This document shows, one piece after another, positions 49,599 through 51,499 of a stretch of 51,499 nt of DNA. The stretch is taken from assembly GCA_003600225.1 (NCBI GenBank), contig QZFT01000055.1:1-51499 (forward strand). The letters run 5' to 3'. The position numbers were made by a program, and so were the translations under genes. Origin of the DNA: Pseudonocardiaceae bacterium YIM PH 21723 (GTDB taxonomy: Bacteria > Actinomycetota > Actinomycetes > Mycobacteriales > Pseudonocardiaceae). How positions within the stretch are numbered: the first letter of the stretch is position 1; each line of letters opens with the position of its first letter. A model generated the notes under the pieces. That model was given only the letters and a program-made list of their open reading frames with translations, had not been told where the DNA came from and searched no databases.

Positions 49599-51436
49599 GC
49601 ACACATCCCGCCGCACAGATCCCCGACCAGCTGTTCACCGACCCCGTCGCCGAGGCCCGCTGGCGTGCCCGGTTCTCGGCCGTGCGCAACTCGCTGCCCA
49701 GCTGGGCCGAGGAGGCACCGGACCGGTCGCTGTACCTGTCCAACCTGAGCGGGGTCTGGGAGATCTACAGCTGGGATCGGGCCACCGACCAGCACCGCCA
49801 GGTCACCGACCGGCCCAACGGCACCTATCACAAGACGTTGAGCCAGGACGGCGAGCAGATCTGGTGGTTCGCCGACACCGACGGCGACGAGTTCGGCCAC
49901 TGGGTCAGCGAGCCGTTCGCCGGCCTGCCCGCCGGTGAGCAGGCGCAGCCCGCGGTGCCGGGCACCCACGACGGCTACCCGGCCGGGCTGGCCCTCGGCC
50001 AGGCCGTGACCGCGCTGGGCGCGTCCACCGATGACGGCGTCACGGTGTGGACCACGTTCCGCGGCGAGGAGCCGCAGGTGATCTATCGCAGCGAGTTCGA
50101 CGGCGGGGTGGCCGGGCTGTCCAAGGACGAGACGCTGCTGGCGCTGAGCCACTCCGAGCACGGCGACTCCCGGCACCCGGCGCTGCGCGTGCTGCGGATC
50201 GGGGCCGGCGGCGTGGCGGAGCAGGTCGCGGAGAAGTGGGACGGCGAGGGCAAGGGCCTGGACGCGCTGGACTTCTCCCCCATCGCCGGCGACCAGCGGC
50301 TGCTGGTGCTGCACGAGCGGCGCGGCAAGGAGGAGCTGCTCATCTGGGACCTGGCCACGGACGCCGAGACCGAGCTGGACATCGACCTGCCCGGTGAGGT
50401 CGTCGCCGACTGGTTCCAGGACGGGCGTTCGCTGCTCGTCGCGCACACCCACGAGGCGCGCACCACCGTGCACCGCTACGACCTGGCCTCCGGCGAGCTG
50501 ACCGCCCTGAACACCGCTAAGGGCACCGTGGGCGGTGCGAGCGCGCGGCCGGACGGAACGGTGGAGTACAGCTGGTCCTCCGGTGCGCAGCCCGGCGTGG
50601 TGCGCGCACTGCACCCGGACGGCACCGACCGGGTCCTGCTGCAACCCGCGGGCGAGCCGCCCGCACCGTCACGGCCCCTGGAGGACGCGTTCGTGAAGGC
50701 GTCCTACGGGGAGATCCACGCGCTCGTCGCCCGCCCCGAAGGCACCGAGGGCGCACTGCCCACGGTGTTCCTGCTGCACGGCGGGCCGCACGCCGCCGAC
50801 GAGGACCGGTTCTCGGCGTACCGCGCCGCCTGGCTGGACGCCGGGTTCGCGGTGATCCACGTGAACTACCGCGGCTCCACCGGCTACGGCTCGCCGTGGC
50901 GGGACGCGCTGGAGGGACGGCCCGGGCTGACCGAGCTGGAGGACGTGGCCGCGGTGCACGACTGGGCGGTGGCCGGTGGGCTGGCCGACCCGGCGAAGTG
51001 CGTGGTGGCCGGGGCGTCCTGGGGCGGCTACCTGACGTTGCTCGCGCTGGGCGTGCAGCCCGAGCGGTGGACGGCGGGCGTGGCCGGGGTTCCGGTGGCC
51101 GACTACCTGGCCGCCTACGAGGACGAGATGGAGCAGCTGCGCGCGTTCGACCGGGCGCTGTTCGGTGGCTCGCCGCAGGAGGTGCCGGACGTGTACCGGG
51201 AGTGCTCGCCGCTGACCTATGTGGACAGGGTGACCGCGCCGGTTCTGGTCCTCGCCGGGGAGAACGACCCGCGCTGCCCGATCCGGCAGATCGACAACTA
51301 CCTGGACAAGCTGGCCGGACAGGGCTCCGCCTACGAGGTCTACCGCTACGACGCGGGCCACGGCTCCCTGGTGGTCGAGGAGACCATCAAGCAGACCGCC
51401 GCCGAGATCGACTTCGCCCGGCGCGCGGTCGGCTGA
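49595..51436 (+). CDS. S9-family serine peptidase (acylaminoacyl/prolyl oligopeptidase type)
   Basis: A 613-residue cytoplasmic peptidase with an N-terminal beta-propeller (about residues 1-360) and a C-terminal alpha/beta-hydrolase domain. Catalytic residues are visible: Ser in VVAGASWGGYLTLLAL, Asp in LAGENDPRCPIRQ and His in YDAGHGSLVVEE. LLHGGPHAADEDRFSAYRAA and VNYRGSTGYGSPWRDALEG are typical of the S9C branch, which removes acylated or free N-terminal residues from short peptides. The GTG at 49595 overlaps the previous stop. The remaining 63 bases of the window hold no visible feature. Confidence 0.94.
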   Translation: MSTHPAAQIPDQLFTDPVAEARWRARFSAVRNSLPSWAEEAPDRSLYLSNLSGVWEIYSWDRATDQHRQVTDRPNGTYHKTLSQDGEQIWWFADTDGDEFGHWVSEPFAGLPAGEQAQPAVPGTHDGYPAGLALGQAVTALGASTDDGVTVWTTFRGEEPQVIYRSEFDGGVAGLSKDETLLALSHSEHGDSRHPALRVLRIGAGGVAEQVAEKWDGEGKGLDALDFSPIAGDQRLLVLHERRGKEELLIWDLATDAETELDIDLPGEVVADWFQDGRSLLVAHTHEARTTVHRYDLASGELTALNTAKGTVGGASARPDGTVEYSWSSGAQPGVVRALHPDGTDRVLLQPAGEPPAPSRPLEDAFVKASYGEIHALVARPEGTEGALPTVFLLHGGPHAADEDRFSAYRAAWLDAGFAVIHVNYRGSTGYGSPWRDALEGRPGLTELEDVAAVHDWAVAGGLADPAKCVVAGASWGGYLTLLALGVQPERWTAGVAGVPVADYLAAYEDEMEQLRAFDRALFGGSPQEVPDVYRECSPLTYVDRVTAPVLVLAGENDPRCPIRQIDNYLDKLAGQGSAYEVYRYDAGHGSLVVEETIKQTAAEIDFARRAVG

Positions 51437-51499
51437 CCCGGCCTCCGAAGTTGGCGATGTTCGGGCATCTTTCCATGTTGTCCGGCGGAGCCGCCATCG

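Overview
The window is high-GC actinobacterial DNA with GTG/TTG starts, GC-rich wobble positions, a WhiB protein, spermidine genes, MarP-type proteases and WXG100-like proteins. The gene order from about 3.8 kb to 47.7 kb follows the Mycobacterium tuberculosis Rv3662c-Rv3688c neighbourhood as I remember it: Rv3662c-like gene, acs, holin-like protein, EphE-like protein, MarP, NUDIX, thioredoxin-like protein, nth, small membrane protein, crp, beta-lactamase-fold hydrolase, RidA, DUF4177 protein, two Get3/ArsA-like ATPases, whiB4, ponA2 and metallophosphoesterase. Longer intergenic spaces, dispersed GC-rich repeats and gene content suggest a Pseudonocardiaceae-like organism, which is an inference and not proven by the sequence.

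Layout. 0-3.8 kb: a strong hairpin, a repeat-bearing spacer, then a two-gene lipoprotein operon (solute-binding protein and GH3 N-acetylhexosaminidase). 3.8-10.6 kb: an Rv3662c-like gene, GNAT acetyltransferases, acs, a small membrane protein, and a two-component system divergent from a small secreted protein made of PVTTSPAPAP repeats. 10.6-14 kb: a polyamine operon (PLP decarboxylase, speD, speE) and a TauE-type transporter. 14-24.4 kb: nhaA, holin-like gene, EphE-like gene, three tandem MarP-like membrane serine proteases, the nth-thioredoxin-NUDIX operon, a small membrane protein and crp.

24.4-36 kb is mostly accessory: a 1-kb spacer full of inverted repeats, an MFS transporter, a second sliding clamp coupled to a P-loop ATPase that lacks a canonical start codon, a ricin-type lectin, a short pyrophosphatase-like protein followed by a 33-bp minisatellite, the conserved beta-lactamase-fold and NUDIX pair, a TPR protein, and two duplicated PadR-membrane protein cassettes. 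36-39.7 kb holds RidA, a DUF4177 gene, and a lower-GC segment bounded by 16-bp direct repeats. That segment carries four type-VII-secretion-like genes, a decayed regulator and a truncated second copy of the DUF4177 5' end, so it looks like a degenerate integrative element.

40-51.5 kb returns to the conserved core: GNAT, paired Get3-like ATPases, whiB4, ponA2, yqeY-like gene, metallophosphoesterase, tRNA-Pro(CGG), a secreted fibronectin-like protein, an unknown gene and an S9 peptidase. The core links envelope stress and cell-wall synthesis (MarP, PonA2, NagZ), redox and DNA repair (WhiB4, thioredoxin, Nth), acetate activation and cAMP-type regulation. The best candidates for undescribed biology are the type-VII-like element, the second clamp with its ATPase, the MarP triplication and the sensor kinase that shares a PVTTS motif with its divergent secreted neighbour.
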